From Massospora cicadina (taxonomy: Eukaryota; Entomophthoromycota; Entomophthoromycetes; Entomophthorales; Entomophthoraceae), in assembly GCA_022478985.1 (NCBI GenBank), contig JAKSZP010013342.1:1-64000 (forward strand): 64,000 nucleotides of DNA. The letters run 5' to 3'. A model generated the notes under the pieces. It worked only from the letters and a program-made list of their open reading frames with translations. It was not told where the DNA came from and did no database searches. This document shows, piece by piece, positions 45,395 to 57,700 of the stretch (the stretch's first letter is position 1; each line of letters opens with the position of its first letter). A program made the position numbers and the translations under genes.

Positions 45395-47890
45395 CAGTGT
45401 GGGGCAGCGGCAAAAAATTTATCCGCCATTTTCCATCTGACAGGAAAACGTGCTCAGACTGGCTCGCCCAGCCATTCCAAACCCATGGGACAATTCGTTC
45501 CTCCCAAGGATATTGACACCCACCTCATGTGGTCCCAAGCAGTGCCCAACTGCCCCCTGGTGCTCCCTCAGAGCAACATGTGTTTCAGCCTTAGGGTTGA
45601 ATATGGGAAACTTTTTCCATTCAATGACCAAGCCATTATCAAAATGGCTCTGGCGGTGATGACACCAGCCTGTTCTATTGACTTCCGCCCCTATAAGGAG
45701 TATTTTGATCTTGGCTTCACTTGTGAAGCTGATTCTGCCACTGTGGAAACGGTTCCCCTGGTCTTCCAGGATACACCTCTCCCAACAACAACACCTGGCT
45801 CCCAGCAGACACCACCTTGGTGGTTCAGTTTGCTGGTTTGCCTACTGTCATGGTTGGATGACTTAATAGTGGGAACCAACGCCAAAGATAAAGCTGGGTG
45901 ACAGGAGGCCCAGAAGGTGAAACTTCAGGCTCTTCCTGACCTGAAACACACATTAGACCTTTGCTGGGTACAAGAAAATCTTGCCCAGGCTGGTAATAAT
46001 GGGGTTTCAAACGCCCAGCCCTTGTCTCAGCTCAGACACTAGAACAAACAATCTATGTAACGAATGAAGATGGTTCAATTCGGTTAATTGGAGAACAAGG
46101 GTTTGAATCCCACTTGAGTTATAAAATCATGTGCTCAGTTAGAATACAGCTTCAATCAATCACTTGAGTGAAGGCACTTTCAGTGTATTTTACCAAATCA
46201 GATGGTAGCATTTGTCTATTGGGGCGTCAAGACTTGGGCACACTTCTGCAGACACATAATTACCCCAACCCATTTTAAATATGTTTTCACGACCAACATT
46301 CCTTGTTGGTCAACTTTCCCAATAAACAATTTCCCGTTTTTCCGTTTTTATATGTTATCTTTAGCAAACCTGTGCGCAGACCCCTTCAAGGAGGTCTCAC
46401 ACTGCATTAACTACCATATTTTAAAATTAAATTAAATTTTCAACTCGTGCACCATTGGGTCGCTCAGGTTCCCTCCAGCCTGGAGAGTTTACCCCTTCCT
46501 ACTTGGTGCACCGCGTCGTTTTTGGTCTATTGTTTGCTATCATGATCTCTCTTCATCCCTTAAGTTATTATCGCCCCAGCACCCTCTGCTGGGCTCTAAT
46601 AACCTTATACTAACGGCTAGTTTCCATGTGTTTGCTCTGTGCACCAAGCACCACCATGCTGGAAACAGGAGAGTTATAGACACTCTCCTTACACCTACCC
46701 ACCTTCCCCCTGAGGTGCTCCACCAGGAGCTGATGGAAGGTTTGGCAGCCTATGGCTCCACTCATCTTGCAATTTGTGGTCCCAAATGGTGACACACGCC
46801 TCTCTGGGCCTCGGGTGTATGCCACAATCAGCCCTAAAATGAACAAAATTACCTATCAATTCCCCCTCGCGCTGCTATCCCATCTGCCCCTGACCATCCG
46901 TTCTGGGCCCGTGTTGAGGGCGGATAGACGATTTGTACATCCTGTTTTGAGTTAGACCACTCAAAATGCAAGTGCCCATATCTAGCAGCTTCCGATGGTG
47001 CTGATAGTTTTTCCAACGGCCACTAATCTGCCGCCCACTCTGTGCTAATTCTGACATGGGGTATGATCCTACCTCCCCCTCCCCAAAAGCCTGTTGCTGC
47101 AGCTGCACCTGCAGCCACCAATCAGCCTTCACCATGCCCCAGCGCCACACATGAATCTCCAAACTAAGTACATTATTTGACACCAGTCTGATTTCATGCA
47201 ACATCCAATAAATTAACCAATTCTCAACCATATGCTGATTCCGCGATTCAATTTTGCCAGAACCCATGGGAGTTTTTGGATAAAATTGATGAATCAGGTA
47301 ATTTTATCAAAGAACCATCGCTGCAAAATGACCGATTCTGCAATGCAAAATGGGATTCAGAATTCCATTCACGTTTATATGCCCCAAAGCCAAACGCTGA
47401 ACCATTCCATAGTGACCACCAGATTGAAGTAGAAGCAGCCGCCACACCAGATTGCCATCCCCTCTGCAAAGCCACCACAAAACCAGTGGCAGCATTGGCA
47501 GGAGGAATTCCACCTTCTGTTATCCCCTTAAATCTTACTCCAAAAAGAAAGATTAATGCAAAATAACTTCACAAAAATGTCACTGAAGCTATCCAGAATA
47601 TGTTAACTGTAGCACAAAATCTGAAAGCAAAGATCACCCAAAACCACATTGCAACATTCGTTAAATTACCAGATGCCCGCATTAAAGCTGAAAAGGCTTT
47701 AGCCAAATATATTACTGCCGTTTTTATGGTTGACAATTACTCAGAAGTACCAATCATCAGTGATATTGAACCACATACTGCTGATGCCCGACGCCCTTGC
47801 TATCTGCCTTGACATTCACCTTACTCTGGGAAGAGATAGCTGCTGCCAAAGATGAGCCCCCCAATCCCCCCTCCTCTTCCTCCATGGAGG
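45395..47890 (+). pseudogene. C2 ORF1-like protein, interrupted by the solo LTR
   Basis: N-terminal part 45485-45840: DTHLMWSQAVPNCPLVLPQS, FSLRVEYGKLFPF and IDFRPYKEYFDLGF. After the LTR, 46700 onward: EVLHQELMEGLAAYG, an RRM-like tail and, at 46934-46975, an intact C-x2-C-x4-H-x4-C knuckle reading CTSCFELDHSKCKC. A Pro/Ala linker follows (47070-47150). The C-terminal domain is 47276-47566 and 47600-47812 (LCKATTKPVAALAGGIPPSVI; VAQNLKAKITQNHIATFVKL). This copy keeps the knuckle that C1 and C3 have lost. Stops (for example just before the knuckle) and indels disable it. Confidence 0.7.
45846..46693 (+). mobile_element. Solo LTR of the element D family inside C2
   Basis: 848 bp, TGTCATGG...CTTACA, with a perfect TSD CCTAC (45841-45845 and 46694-46698). 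Co-linear with D's 5' LTR (60405-61255). It includes the hairpin made by GACCAACA and TGTTGGTC (near 46290-46310), followed by AATAAA. Confidence 0.92.
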
Positions 47891-48071
47891 GATAAGTGGT
47901 TTCCGCTCCCCACCTGATTGGTTGTTTTGTTCAGTGAGATTCATTCAATCGCTCATTTGGCGTTTTGTTTGAATTAATTAGTTACGTTATTTTTAGTTTA
48001 AGCTTTTGTTTTGGTAATGTCCATCTCCTGGTTGGCTTACCTCGGTTAAATAAAAATACATTTGGAGTAGT

Positions 48072-50712
48072 TTTCAGAATTATTTATTGTGTAGATATTG
48101 TGACTACTGCCCAATTCCAGGTGTGATTTCAGACTTAAGAAAATATCTGAAGAGTTATCTGATTAGGTCTTCATGGGAATGGCTACTTGTAAGTGGTTAA
48201 GCAAAGGTAGTTTAGTTGAACATCTTGGTTGGAGGTCTAAACCCTGATCAATAATATGTTTTACATAATGTTTTATACCTCTGCTCGGGCTTCTTTGGTA
48301 GTTTTCAAGGGTTTAGTTGCTTTTGCTATGGCCTGAGTAGTAACCATCATGACATCATCATCCACAATATGGTGGAGATTATATTCAGCGACATCTTTGG
48401 TCCTAAAGAGCTCACCAGGATCAAGTGGAATATTTTAAACATTGGTGGAGTTTGAGCATTCCGCCTCCACTCCACTTGCTCTTTTCCCGCCTCACTGTCA
48501 CTGTTGATTTCTAGATCAACATTGACCCCAGGCTTTTGTCAGACAGTTTGTAGCATTGGTTAGCAAAATGCCCCTTTTGACCACACTTTTGACATGTAAC
48601 CTGTCCTGTTTTCTGTTTTTGCTCGAATTTTTGGTTCATAGTTCACAAATGTTTCCCTTAGTTGGACATATTGTTGCTTTTTGGGCCTGAAGATCGGAAT
48701 TTTTGCTGATCCTTGCTGATTAGGGGTATCAAAACTTGGTACAGCTTATCAGTTAACTATTAAGCTATTTAATTCCATGCTTCCATTAAATGCAGGTATC
48801 ATGACATTTCGCAGTTCACAGAAGGGAATAACTGCATGTTCCATTGCAATATTAGTGTCAAACTTATCTATTGCATTGCATCCAAGCAAGACTTGTGTCT
48901 CATGGAAATATATGTCTGCGAAGTCCCTAATAGTTTCATTCTGTTTGAATTCAATATTAAGAAGCTCTCTTTTTGGGCTCTATTTTCACAGGCCCTCCAA
49001 ACTGTTTTGTCACTACAAGTTTGGCTTCCATATAGGACAAATCGTCACCTAAATAGGGTATAACAAGGTCACAGCTATGGGCATTGAGTGAGTTGATCAG
49101 TGCTGATCCTTTTTCATAGTCTGATGCTCCCCATATTGCTTTTTCAAATATCTTGAGGAAAGAGTGAACGTTCTCATCTTTATCAAACTTTGGTAAGTTC
49201 AATGGTTTAAAGTCATCTCGCCCGTTTTCAGGAATAGGGGTTGTACTTCTTCTTGAACGTTTTGGTGTATCGTTGTTTAGAATCGTCCCTCTTTCATATT
49301 GGGGAGTATCTGGAGTCAGGATTGATGCCAGAACTCTAGGCATAGGACGGATGTTTATAATATCAGTTTCTGCATAGGTTTTGATTTCTGATGATTTAAT
49401 TTCATGATATTGCTCTGAACTACTGAATTCCAATGCTTAAATTTGGCCCTTAGTTGTTTTTCTAAGTTGTTTTTTGGCTGAATAGCAGAGCTTTTTCCCA
49501 TTTCTTTTTTTCAAGGCTGGGTGAGCACTGGCAGCTTTGTATTTCGAGGGATTCATATTTTTTTTAAGGTCAATATACTCCTCTTTGAATAAAGCTTGAT
49601 TGGACGTTATGCTTTTAATGTCTTTGGCCATACTGTCTACTCAGGAATTTGCAGTTGATAATTGAATTCTGAGTTCCTAATTCTCCAGAGTAATTTCAAT
49701 GTTTCTGGCCTGCAATCTTGACACCACAGTCCAAATTTTTGAAAATTCCTCTTTGATCTGGGCATCTTCCTCATCACTATTCAGGACGGCTGGTTTCGCT
49801 GCAAGGTCTTTGATGTATTGTTTACAGTATCCAGTTCAGCCCAAACGTAATTCTTAAATGCATAGTTCTTTTCATTTAACTCTAATCGATTTCTTCAGTA
49901 CAAAGTGAAATGTATGGTAAGTCGTTCTGACTGAGATATTAAGAAATCAGAATGAGTTTCCGGTTTTTGACAGCGGGTATTCATGTTTTGTGCACATTAG
50001 TGTGATAACCCATGGTGAGCAAGAACTTCTGATGCTATCTTCAGGACTCTTTCATTTAGAAGTTCCATGAGGGTATTTAATCTCCCATGAGCTTCATTGG
50101 CAAGTCCTATATATTATCCACAATTGCTTTTTAGACTTCAGTTAAACTGGAATTTAGTTTTTCCAGTAGAGAAATTTGGGAAGATTGTTCCTCTTCTTGC
50201 ACATGGTAAATTTCTGTGATTCCCATATTTTGTCTAGCAAGAATCGCTGGGTATGCTTGATTAAGGGTTATCAAAGTTAACCAGGAATTCGTTAGTTGCT
50301 TGACTGTCTTTGAGACGTTTGGAAAGAGATGCTATGGTTGCATCACAGTTTCATGTATAATTATATCTTGAGCGCCTGTTCCTTAAGGTAATAGATCAAG
50401 CTGACCTAGGGATCAATTTGTGAAGTACCAATCCTAAAACCCTGATATAAAGTTTTCAGCATAGCTTTTACGCTTTCAGATGTAAGGTCAATCAGGTTTG
50501 GTGTATCTACATAAGCTCCCCCTCACTGTGATAAGATCAAGGGAATAGGAGGTACCCACATCAGATTTTTGGCAGCTGATATTAAAATAATCTGAGATAC
50601 CCTTGTCACTAGTTTCCATCTCACTATCACTTACTCATCTGTCTGAATCTGCCAGAAACTGGTTGTCTGAATCCATCTCAGAGAGTGTCATTAATTTTGA
50701 GTGAGCACCAGT
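48072..50712 (-). pseudogene. Element H: gag with intact CCHC knuckle
   Basis: Minus strand from the 5' LTR down. The region 49640-50712 is a long, broken N-terminal part. 48957-49433 (158 aa) is a clear retrotransposon-gag capsid segment: FKPLNLPKFDKDENVHSFLK, IFEKAIWGASDYEKGSAL and VIPYLGDDLSYMEAKLVVT. At 48553-48597 a perfect knuckle reads CQKCGQKGHFANQC. The stretch 48072-48480 joins to the protease. The knuckle is the best-preserved part of H. Confidence 0.8.
50699..50710 (-). other. Primer-binding site candidate of element H
   Basis: Minus-strand TGGTGCTCACTC two bases inside the 5' LTR. It shares its first 11 bases with E's site and starts with TGG. Confidence 0.55.
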
Positions 50713-51858
50713 TGTTAAATTCTTAGGATCACTCGCTTGATAATTGAGATTCTACATGCTTAATTGAAATCAAGTTTGGCCAAATGATCCTCAATTTTGC
50801 CAGTGGCATACAGTATTTTGACCGTTTGGAAACTCACTAGGTGTATTCAAATAGCCCTGACTCTTCTGGTCGATTTTGGGCTTAATTTTCCATACATAAT
50901 CAAGATCTTCTTATAAGGTAGGCAAAAGTACAAGCTGTGGATCTGGCACTTCCAGCTTGTCAAAACTTCTCCAAAAAAAAAAGATTCAAATAAAAACTAG
51001 AAAAGAGATAAAATAAAATATTTTTTTAGTACTAGATGGTCTAAACCTGAATAAAAATAATTTTATTAGATGATATTTATTTGATAATTATTTACTAGGC
51101 CAGGCGCTGGTATTTATACCTATAGGGCATTTCCTGGCCACATTCAATCACGCAATATTAACAGATTATTTCCCACCTCAGTTCAGCCTTGAACTGATAT
51201 GACTGGGACCTATTGCTAGGTTTATTGGTGGCAAAATACTCTTAAGATTGGGAGGATTTCAGGAGCAAAAATCGCAATAAGAACGTGCAAAATTGTTGTA
51301 GGATCTTCTTGATTTGATTATGTCATACTGCTGACAAAATTCATCTTCTATGAATTTTTTGCATTGATTAGTATGGATGACGCACCCCTAATTGGGACTT
51401 CAGCAGGCCTCTCTCAATAGCAGTAGGTACTCCCATTTGGGCGGTCCATGTGCAAGTGCTATCATGCTGATTACAAAGATTGACATGCAAATTTTCGCCC
51501 TAGGGCGGGAGATTAATTACGTTTAACATCTATTTTTCCACGGGATTAGTAGACGTTATCTTCAGGTTGATCCCCAAACGATTTTTCTGCTAATTAGTAA
51601 TATTGGTCATGAATAGTTGGGACTAATTGCTGAGCTTTGGTGTAGAGACAATTGGCCTGATCTGAAAGTGTATTTGGCCTGAGCTTTTGATAGGAATATT
51701 CAGATTGTATTGACGTTGATATAATAGGCCTGAGCCATGTAGTTGCAATAGGCTTTAAGCCCATAATTAGAGTATTAGCTCGAGCTTTGGGAGGATAATC
51801 AGCCTGATCTGATGGTTGTCGAAGGGTTTATTTTTGGGTCAACCACCAGAATTTGACA
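50713..51858 (-). repeat. 5' LTR of element H
   Basis: 1,146 bp, pairs with 38585-39716. It contains micro-insertion 2 (51021-51049), absent from the sister LTR near 38885. Confidence 0.9.
51021..51049 (-). mobile_element. Micro-insertion 2 (about 29 bp)
   Basis: Starts TTTTTTTAGTACTAGATGG and continues ten more bases (tctaaacctg). The sister LTR lacks it (38880-38900). Flanking AAATAAAATA and AATAAAAATA are a likely TSD, but the A-rich context makes this less certain than for the other two. It extends the same 3'-end sequence further inward than inserts 1 and 3. Confidence 0.65.
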
Positions 51859-51882
51859 GTATCATGGCAGGATCATCGCTTT

Positions 51883-52484
51883 TGTTGTGACTAAGTGGTT
51901 TTTAGACCACTGGTCTCTTTAATTTCTAAGGCCAGGAAATCTAAAGTTCCTGGGTTATGGATTATACGTTTTTTGCTTTCCTTGGCCATACAGTCTTTCC
52001 TCAGGTTAAAGTTTCTGGAGTCATAAATCTTAACTTTAGAGGCAAACCTAGTGCAAAAATAAATCCTAAAAATTAGTTTTTAACAAAATAGATAGTTTAG
52101 GCCAATTTAACTTAAATGAGCAAAAATAATGAAAAGTTTATTTGCTTAGAATAGGATTATAATGGAGTTCAGGAGGGTTTTTTCATTAAATCTTCAAGCA
52201 GTCCAAACTAAGATGTATACTTGATGCCAATCAGGGATTCTATGGCAGGGTGGTCATCTTGGTCAAATAGAACTTGCTTGCCGCATAAATTATGTTTAAA
52301 TCCCAAGATTAAGAAGATTTAAGGGAGCAATAGTAAACAGCATATGTTGGGGCCTTCCAATATCTGAAGGCTGTGATTTTTGATGGGGATTATCCTCAAT
52401 AAAAGTTCAGGATATTTTGTAAGATAGGGATTAATTCCCTTCATCAGACACATCCAAATCTCAAATTGGGTAGGAAGCCTGACA
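51883..52484 (-). repeat. 5' LTR of element G
   Basis: TGTTGTGAC start and AAGCCTGACA end; matches 33070-33527 in blocks. It lies 19 bases beyond H's right TSD, which places the H insertion in G's leader. Confidence 0.6.
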
Positions 52485-53249
52485 TCCAGCACCAGGTAAA
52501 GCGCCTTACCCCCCCAGAAATACTGGATTGGATAGCTCAGTAAGTACCTTCAACCTTTAGCCTCATGCCTGTGTGGCTCATTAGCTCTGCATCCCTCCTC
52601 GCCCAAGGTGGTCCAGCCACCCTCCTCAATCACTTGGAATTATTCGTCAACTCTTTCTCTCACTCATTACAAACTGGGGCACCTGCATCGCACCAGTGGC
52701 TCTAGTGGGGTTTCCTGTTGGTATTAACAGTCAAAGGTGGTTGGGCAAACCACAGCATCTAAATACTCAGGGGTGCTAACCCCAAGGAATGCACCCTACT
52801 GATCTTACAATCAGAAGCAGAAATATGAGTCTAAATCAAATTTGGCAAGGAGAGATAATTATTAAAATAAAAGTTCTGTCCCACAGATAGGCCCATCAGG
52901 AGATTCAGGACTGGCAAATAGTAAATGTTATTGATTTCAGGGTTTGGGTCTAATTTATAGTTATAAAGATCGGCATCCTGTTAGAATTATGGGAAAATAA
53001 TAGTAGAAATGATTTGGATCTCTACAATAGCAATAAAAAGCAATTGATCATAAGCAAATATTCCAATATTAGCTTATGACTGATTTTTCCATGTTCGCTG
53101 CTAATTCTCTTGACTTTTTCAAATAAACTCAAAATCCTCTTCATGACTAATCCCCATAGGATGAGTAAAGTCAAGCCTCTGACTCAGCCTGGGGTATAAT
53201 TCAGCACTTTCCAAAGCCAATGCTACACTTCAGCTAGAGCAATGGTATT

Positions 53250-53462
53250 TCAACAATCCCTTTGCTTCCCCCTCCCTCCAGCACAATTTTGTCTGGCGAC
53301 ATGAACTGTTGGGATGACCCATTGACATATTGGTGGCCTACAGTCATAGGAAATCCAAAAGTACATATTAAGCTCCGCGCTTTGAAGACGATTCTTGGAA
53401 TTTACAATACCGTCCCTAGTGAAGTTCCACCTGCCAAACATGACTTGTTACCAGGTTTATAA
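53250..53462 (+). pseudogene. LINE L: endonuclease fragment
   Basis: The frame 53262-53462 reads STILSGDMNCWDDPLTYWWP. The ILSGDMN-x(4)-P-x(3)-W pattern matches the GDFN-x(3)-P-x-W core of the AP-type endonuclease of LINEs, with Asp and Asn catalytic-site residues present. This domain nicks target DNA before target-primed synthesis. Only this short piece of the domain is readable. Confidence 0.6.
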
Positions 53463-53761
53463 AGCAAGACTATTATCAACGTCCTAATAAATCATATACT
53501 AGCGCCAACAAGTTTTTGCACACAAATTAACGGCTTCTCAACTAAAATATAATAAACTGAGATAAAAGGCTATTCTGAGCCTATTAGACTTGCTTTATTG
53601 AAATTCGCTAGCTTACACTTTAAACAATGTGATATTCCTTAAAGTTGACACAATTTAAAAAATTTCTACTCAAAGCTTAAGATGAATTTAGGAATAATAA
53701 AACTTTTACGTGGTAATTAGCCAAATGACCTTCAACCACTTAGCAATACCATTTCACTATT

Positions 53762-53778
53762 TTTTTAGTACTAGATGG
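53762..53778 (-). mobile_element. Micro-insertion 3 (17 bp) with 15-bp TSD
   Basis: TTTTTAGTACTAGATGG between two exact copies of TACCATTTCACTATT (53747-53761 and 53779-53793). Minus-strand reading ends in AGTACTAAAAA. Same core as inserts 1 and 2, in an unrelated host sequence (LINE L). Confidence 0.8.
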
Positions 53779-54729
53779 TACCATTTCACTATTAAATTAA
53801 CAAAATATCAAACTTCTAAGATGTAAAAATACACTGATTACCATGAATATAAAAAAATTACTTCTTATATATAAGATTCTTTATTTAACTATGAAAATTA
53901 ATAAATATAGTGGAATATTTATTTTCATCTAACTTAAGTAACTAAACAAAATTTCATCAATAAATTATTTAAGGAAGTATGTTATAAGAAGAAAGAATGA
54001 TTTATACACAAACAAGATTGTGAGAGAAAATCAATTAAAAATTAATTTCTCTGATCATAGGTTAGCCTTGGTGACATTGTCCTTACCAATTGTATCTGCA
54101 TAGAAATTACTTGTTAAAATGATTCACCCAGACACACTTTTACTCCATAAACTTAACAACTAAATTAAAATAATTCTACTTTACAGGAGTTCACTAGTTC
54201 CCTACACACTTCCCTCTCCTAACACGGTCAAACTTAAAAATAGTTTAAATGAAAAGCTCATCACCTAAAAACCGCAAACACCTTGAAGACTCAGTCATTA
54301 TTAGACGCACCTTAGCTGTGTTAGACCACCCAGAGGACAGCGCTTCATTAAGCAAATAGAGCCCTGGATGAAGTGTTAGGTGGGCAGAAGTTCAGCCCTT
54401 CTAAAATAACTCACCCATGAGCAATAACACCACATTAATGTTATGCTAAAAGGTAATATTAGAAAGCCAGGTGAATCCTGCCCAAGATGCTTCTTTTGAT
54501 GATCCACTCTTATGGAAATCCACTAGCTTGCACACACGTTTGACGAACATGTAATATTTGGAAAGAACCCTGGAAGAATTGTCAGAAAAAGACAAATTCT
54601 TTACACATCTGTATCAAACTTAGCCAACCATACCTAAACAAAATGTGAGGTTTATTAATAGTGCCAGTACTCAGCCATCACCTGTTGGAAACAATATATT
54701 AAATCTCATAACATAATAGGTATTTTGAA

Positions 54730-56100
54730 AAATGGTACAACATATACTGCGCAGAAAATGCCTAAGTCCTGATGCATTCCTGTATAAATTTCTTAAAAAA
54801 CTCTTCCACAACATGGCACTATGTCTCCTGGCCTCCATGAACAAATGCTCCAAAGGTACCTGTCTTCTCCCAGGAAGCCAGGATGCATATGTGATTACTT
54901 TATTTAAGAAGGGATTAAAAATGGATCTAACCAATTCATGCTATAAGCTTACTAACGCTAAAACTGAAATATTCACTAAAATTATGAGTAGTTGACTAGG
55001 AGATTTTTCAGCAAGCGTACTGTTACCATGGCAATAAAGATATATACTCAGAAGGTTAATTTGGGACAAAATCCACACTGTGGCAAACGTTTGCCAATCA
55101 AAAGCCACCGGAGCCTTAGTTTTCTAGCCCAACAAAAAGCATATGACCATACAAATTGGACCTACTTATGAGAAAGCCTTCAGGCTTTCATATTACCCAC
55201 AAGGTTCATCAACTGGAGCATGATTCTCACAAAATCAGTACTATGATAGTAGGTGATCTAAGGTTTCTCATCGAGCTAGTAACACCACAGAGACTTTAAA
55301 TAAGGCTACCCACTCAGCCCTCTGTTGCATAATTTCATCCTGGATCACCTCCTTCATATATTAAATTACGCATAGCTGGAGTCATGGCACAGGGACAAGC
55401 AGCAGCTATAATGTTGGCATTTGTTGATGATAGTTGGTAGGAATATCTGGCAATTAAGATGCCCACCTCATGGAACTCACTATGAGTGAATATTATGCAG
55501 TGAGCAAAGCTGCAATTAATAGGAATAAAAGTGAAATAATTTTACTTGGCAAATATCAATCATTCTGGATAGCACTCTTTTCTTGCCCACCAAGGTGTCA
55601 AGCTAACATTGCCCCTTCATTCTACCATTTGCCTCCCAACCAGCCACTGACCATGTACACCATTTAAGTATGGATTGAGGCAGGTGAGTATGCCAGAATT
55701 ACAAAGGAAAACAATATACTGAGAAAACTATTAAGCCATATTGCCTATTTTAAGGGTTTGAACACAAGCCTGACAGGTCATGTGTCTATTGTCAACTCAA
55801 TAATCTACCCATAACGCGGTTATCAGCACACTCCATATAATCTCACCTTCATTTATTTCTTTGGTGTGTGGTTTGCTCCATGGATGGATTTGGACATTTT
55901 CTCATCCCCTCAAAATCATAAAATACTATAAGGCCCATGACACAGTGGCGGCATGGGTCTACTCAACTTTGTAGAGCAGGTCCGCTGTAACTTAAGGGAT
56001 TTGGATTACCCATACTATAGCACCTGACCTAACCAGTTAACACTGGGCTTGCGCCTCCCAATCAGATTTTGCAAATACAATTGTCCTATCTAACCCTCAT
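54730..56100 (+). pseudogene. LINE L: reverse transcriptase, broken
   Basis: 54732-54995 holds the N-terminal RT blocks: CLSPDAFLYKFLKKLFHNMA (the GPDGIPNEF-like block), then LLPGSQDAYVITLFKKG and NSCYKLTNAKTEIFTKIM (the RPI-x-LLN-x-YKIFTKIL block). The catalytic FVDDS is at 55420-55434, in place of the usual F/YADD. A further block (55470-55667, NRNKSEIILLG) fits the motif after the palm. Stops and frameshifts separate them. Family level (for example Tad-like) is not decided by what I can read. Confidence 0.8.
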
Positions 56101-57100
56101 AATCAACTGTGACAATAAAAATTAAACTGATCATTCCATTTCAACTTAAAATTTTGACTTCCAAGATCCCAAGTCAAAATGCTTAGGGATTTTCAACTGA
56201 GATCATGTTTAGAAGCTAAAATTGCAACCTTTTTAAGAATTTCTTTAGGCTCAAAAAGCCTAATGTAAGGATTGAGTGGTGCTCTCTGAGGCGACCTTTA
56301 AAGATCAAGCCTCACAAATTCCAACCTCAGTTTGTAATTTTGATCCTTTTGTCACTTTGGCTACCCCTCATGCCTTATCTGGATTTTGCGGTGTGATTAG
56401 TTTTTGACACATGAACAAAAACTTGAGCTCTCAGGAATTGGCACTTCCACAGTTGCACTGTCTTTTCTTTTTGCATTCGCAATGCCAGAGAGTGCTGGGA
56501 GTGATTCCTTGCATGCCACCTTTACTATGATAAATACGTTTTATAAAGGTTACTTCAGAGGCTAGCAACTAACTTATAGTCATTCTTTTCCACCATTTAA
56601 GTTTCTCAATTCTGAGGTTAAGATGTTTTAATAGCATCCAGCTCTAAAGCTTGCCTCCATAGTCCAGCTTTAAGTTATACATATTTTGTCATCATATATC
56701 AGTGCCAGATGTAAGGCATATGGAAAATAGAAGCTGGGTATTTCCATTATATTATACAACAGCCTATTAAAGTAACTTGCAAAGCATCCTAACCTACTGG
56801 GCCACATGGGAGCCCAAAACGCTACAAATGCCTGATCCAAGGCATCAGACAGGACAAAATGTCACATTAAAGTTGGTGGAACAAAATTTTTAGGGAAAGT
56901 CCCAAGCTAGTTTATGCTTTAGAACAAAGGGCAAGCTTCCACCAGGAATGATTCAATGAAGCACTACTACCATAACAGGGGTCAATTATCTCAATGCATT
57001 AGAAATCCTGTATGCCATCCATACAAAAAATAATCCATATTCACACCCATCACTCTTTAACACAACTTCACATTAGAGCTAATATGTGGAGATGTCTGAG
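56101..57100. other. LINE L interior, no readable domain
   Basis: Lies between the RT and the C-terminal cysteine region. Short open pieces only. The thumb and linker domains expected here are not recognisable. Confidence 0.4.
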
Positions 57101-57430
57101 GTGCACCTACCAGACTGCAACTTGCTCTAATGCTACATAAACCTCTTGTGTAGTGTGTGGTGAACTTGGAATACCACCCCACCATCTAGAACTATGATCC
57201 ACATCTATAGTAGTATGTCTTGAAGTGATGCACCTATTTAGACATAGCAGCACACAAGATAATTCTTTATCACACAACATATTTGCAACCCAACTGAAAT
57301 CTCCAAAACCCAACATTGCCCTGATCACTTATGGTGGTTATTGCACTATGTTTTATCCAGAAAATTGTGCTAGATGTATTCAAAAGCGCAATACTAACCT
57401 TTAATGCAGCAGTCAACAGATTTCACTCCC
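57080..57430 (+). pseudogene. LINE L: C-terminal cysteine/histidine region
   Basis: Plus-strand reading gives MWRCLRCTYQTATC, then CVVCGELGIPPHHLEL. The paired CxxC with a later HH resembles the C-terminal zinc-binding segment found in many LINE ORF2 proteins. A minus-strand open frame at 57107-57328 is its shadow. Confidence 0.5.
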
Positions 57431-57700
57431 ACCTTTTGAGCATTTTTAAGCGTAGCTCTTTGGCTTTCTTTAAAACTAAAATGGAGAAGACTCATTGAAT
57501 CATGTTTTTTTATTTGTTTCGTTCAGATCAACTCTTTATCCATCTCTTTTCTAACATAGGGTAGTGTCCTTATTGATATGCTATAATATGATCTAATATC
57601 TTGGTGGTACCAGCTGACTTCAAGAGTAGCTTGCCTAGTGTGGGGTATCAACATTATGCTTTCCTTTATATTTTATATTCTATATGTTACTACTAGAGGT

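Larger units (their letters stand above)
45279..48056 (+). mobile_element. C2: ORF1-only retroposon, full length, with a solo LTR inside
   Basis: Flanked by a 15-bp TSD with one change (TACATTTAGAGTAGT, 45264-45278; TACATTTGGAGTAGT, 48057-48071). It starts AACTCTCTTTCC and ends TAAATAAAAA; TSD-adjacent bases leave an uncertainty of two. Without the 848-bp solo LTR and its TSD it is about 1.93 kb. It lies antisense in H's protease. The 3' tail (48019-48056) matches those of C1 and LINE L. Confidence 0.9.
38585..51858 (-). mobile_element. Element H: minus-strand Ty3/gypsy, nested in G, with two C retroposons
   Basis: LTRs 38585-39716 and 50713-51858, both TGTTAAATTC...GACA, with a perfect 5-bp TSD GTATC (38580-38584 and 51859-51863). 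The minus-strand interior gives gag with CCHC, protease, reverse transcriptase, RNase H and integrase. It is enlarged by C3 (42701-44584) and C2 (45279-48056, itself holding a solo D LTR). Without inserts it is about 8.6 kb. Confidence 0.92.
33070..52484 (-). mobile_element. Element G: minus-strand Ty3/gypsy, split by H
   Basis: LTR-like ends at 33070-33527 and 51883-52484 share scattered co-linear blocks (aaaggtttatttg, atctgatacatccaa, CCTGACA end). The interior on the minus strand is integrase (33.6-34.7 kb), RNase H and reverse transcriptase (34.7-35.9 kb), protease region (36.0-37.0 kb) and gag (37.1-38.58 kb). The last stretch before the 5' LTR lies beyond the nested element H (38585-51858). 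No convincing TSD was found for G. Confidence 0.7.

Noticed and set aside
45485..45901. 138-codon frame as a stand-alone host gene
   Set aside because: It is the N-terminal part of the C2 ORF reading into the solo LTR; siblings in C1 and C4 show its true context.
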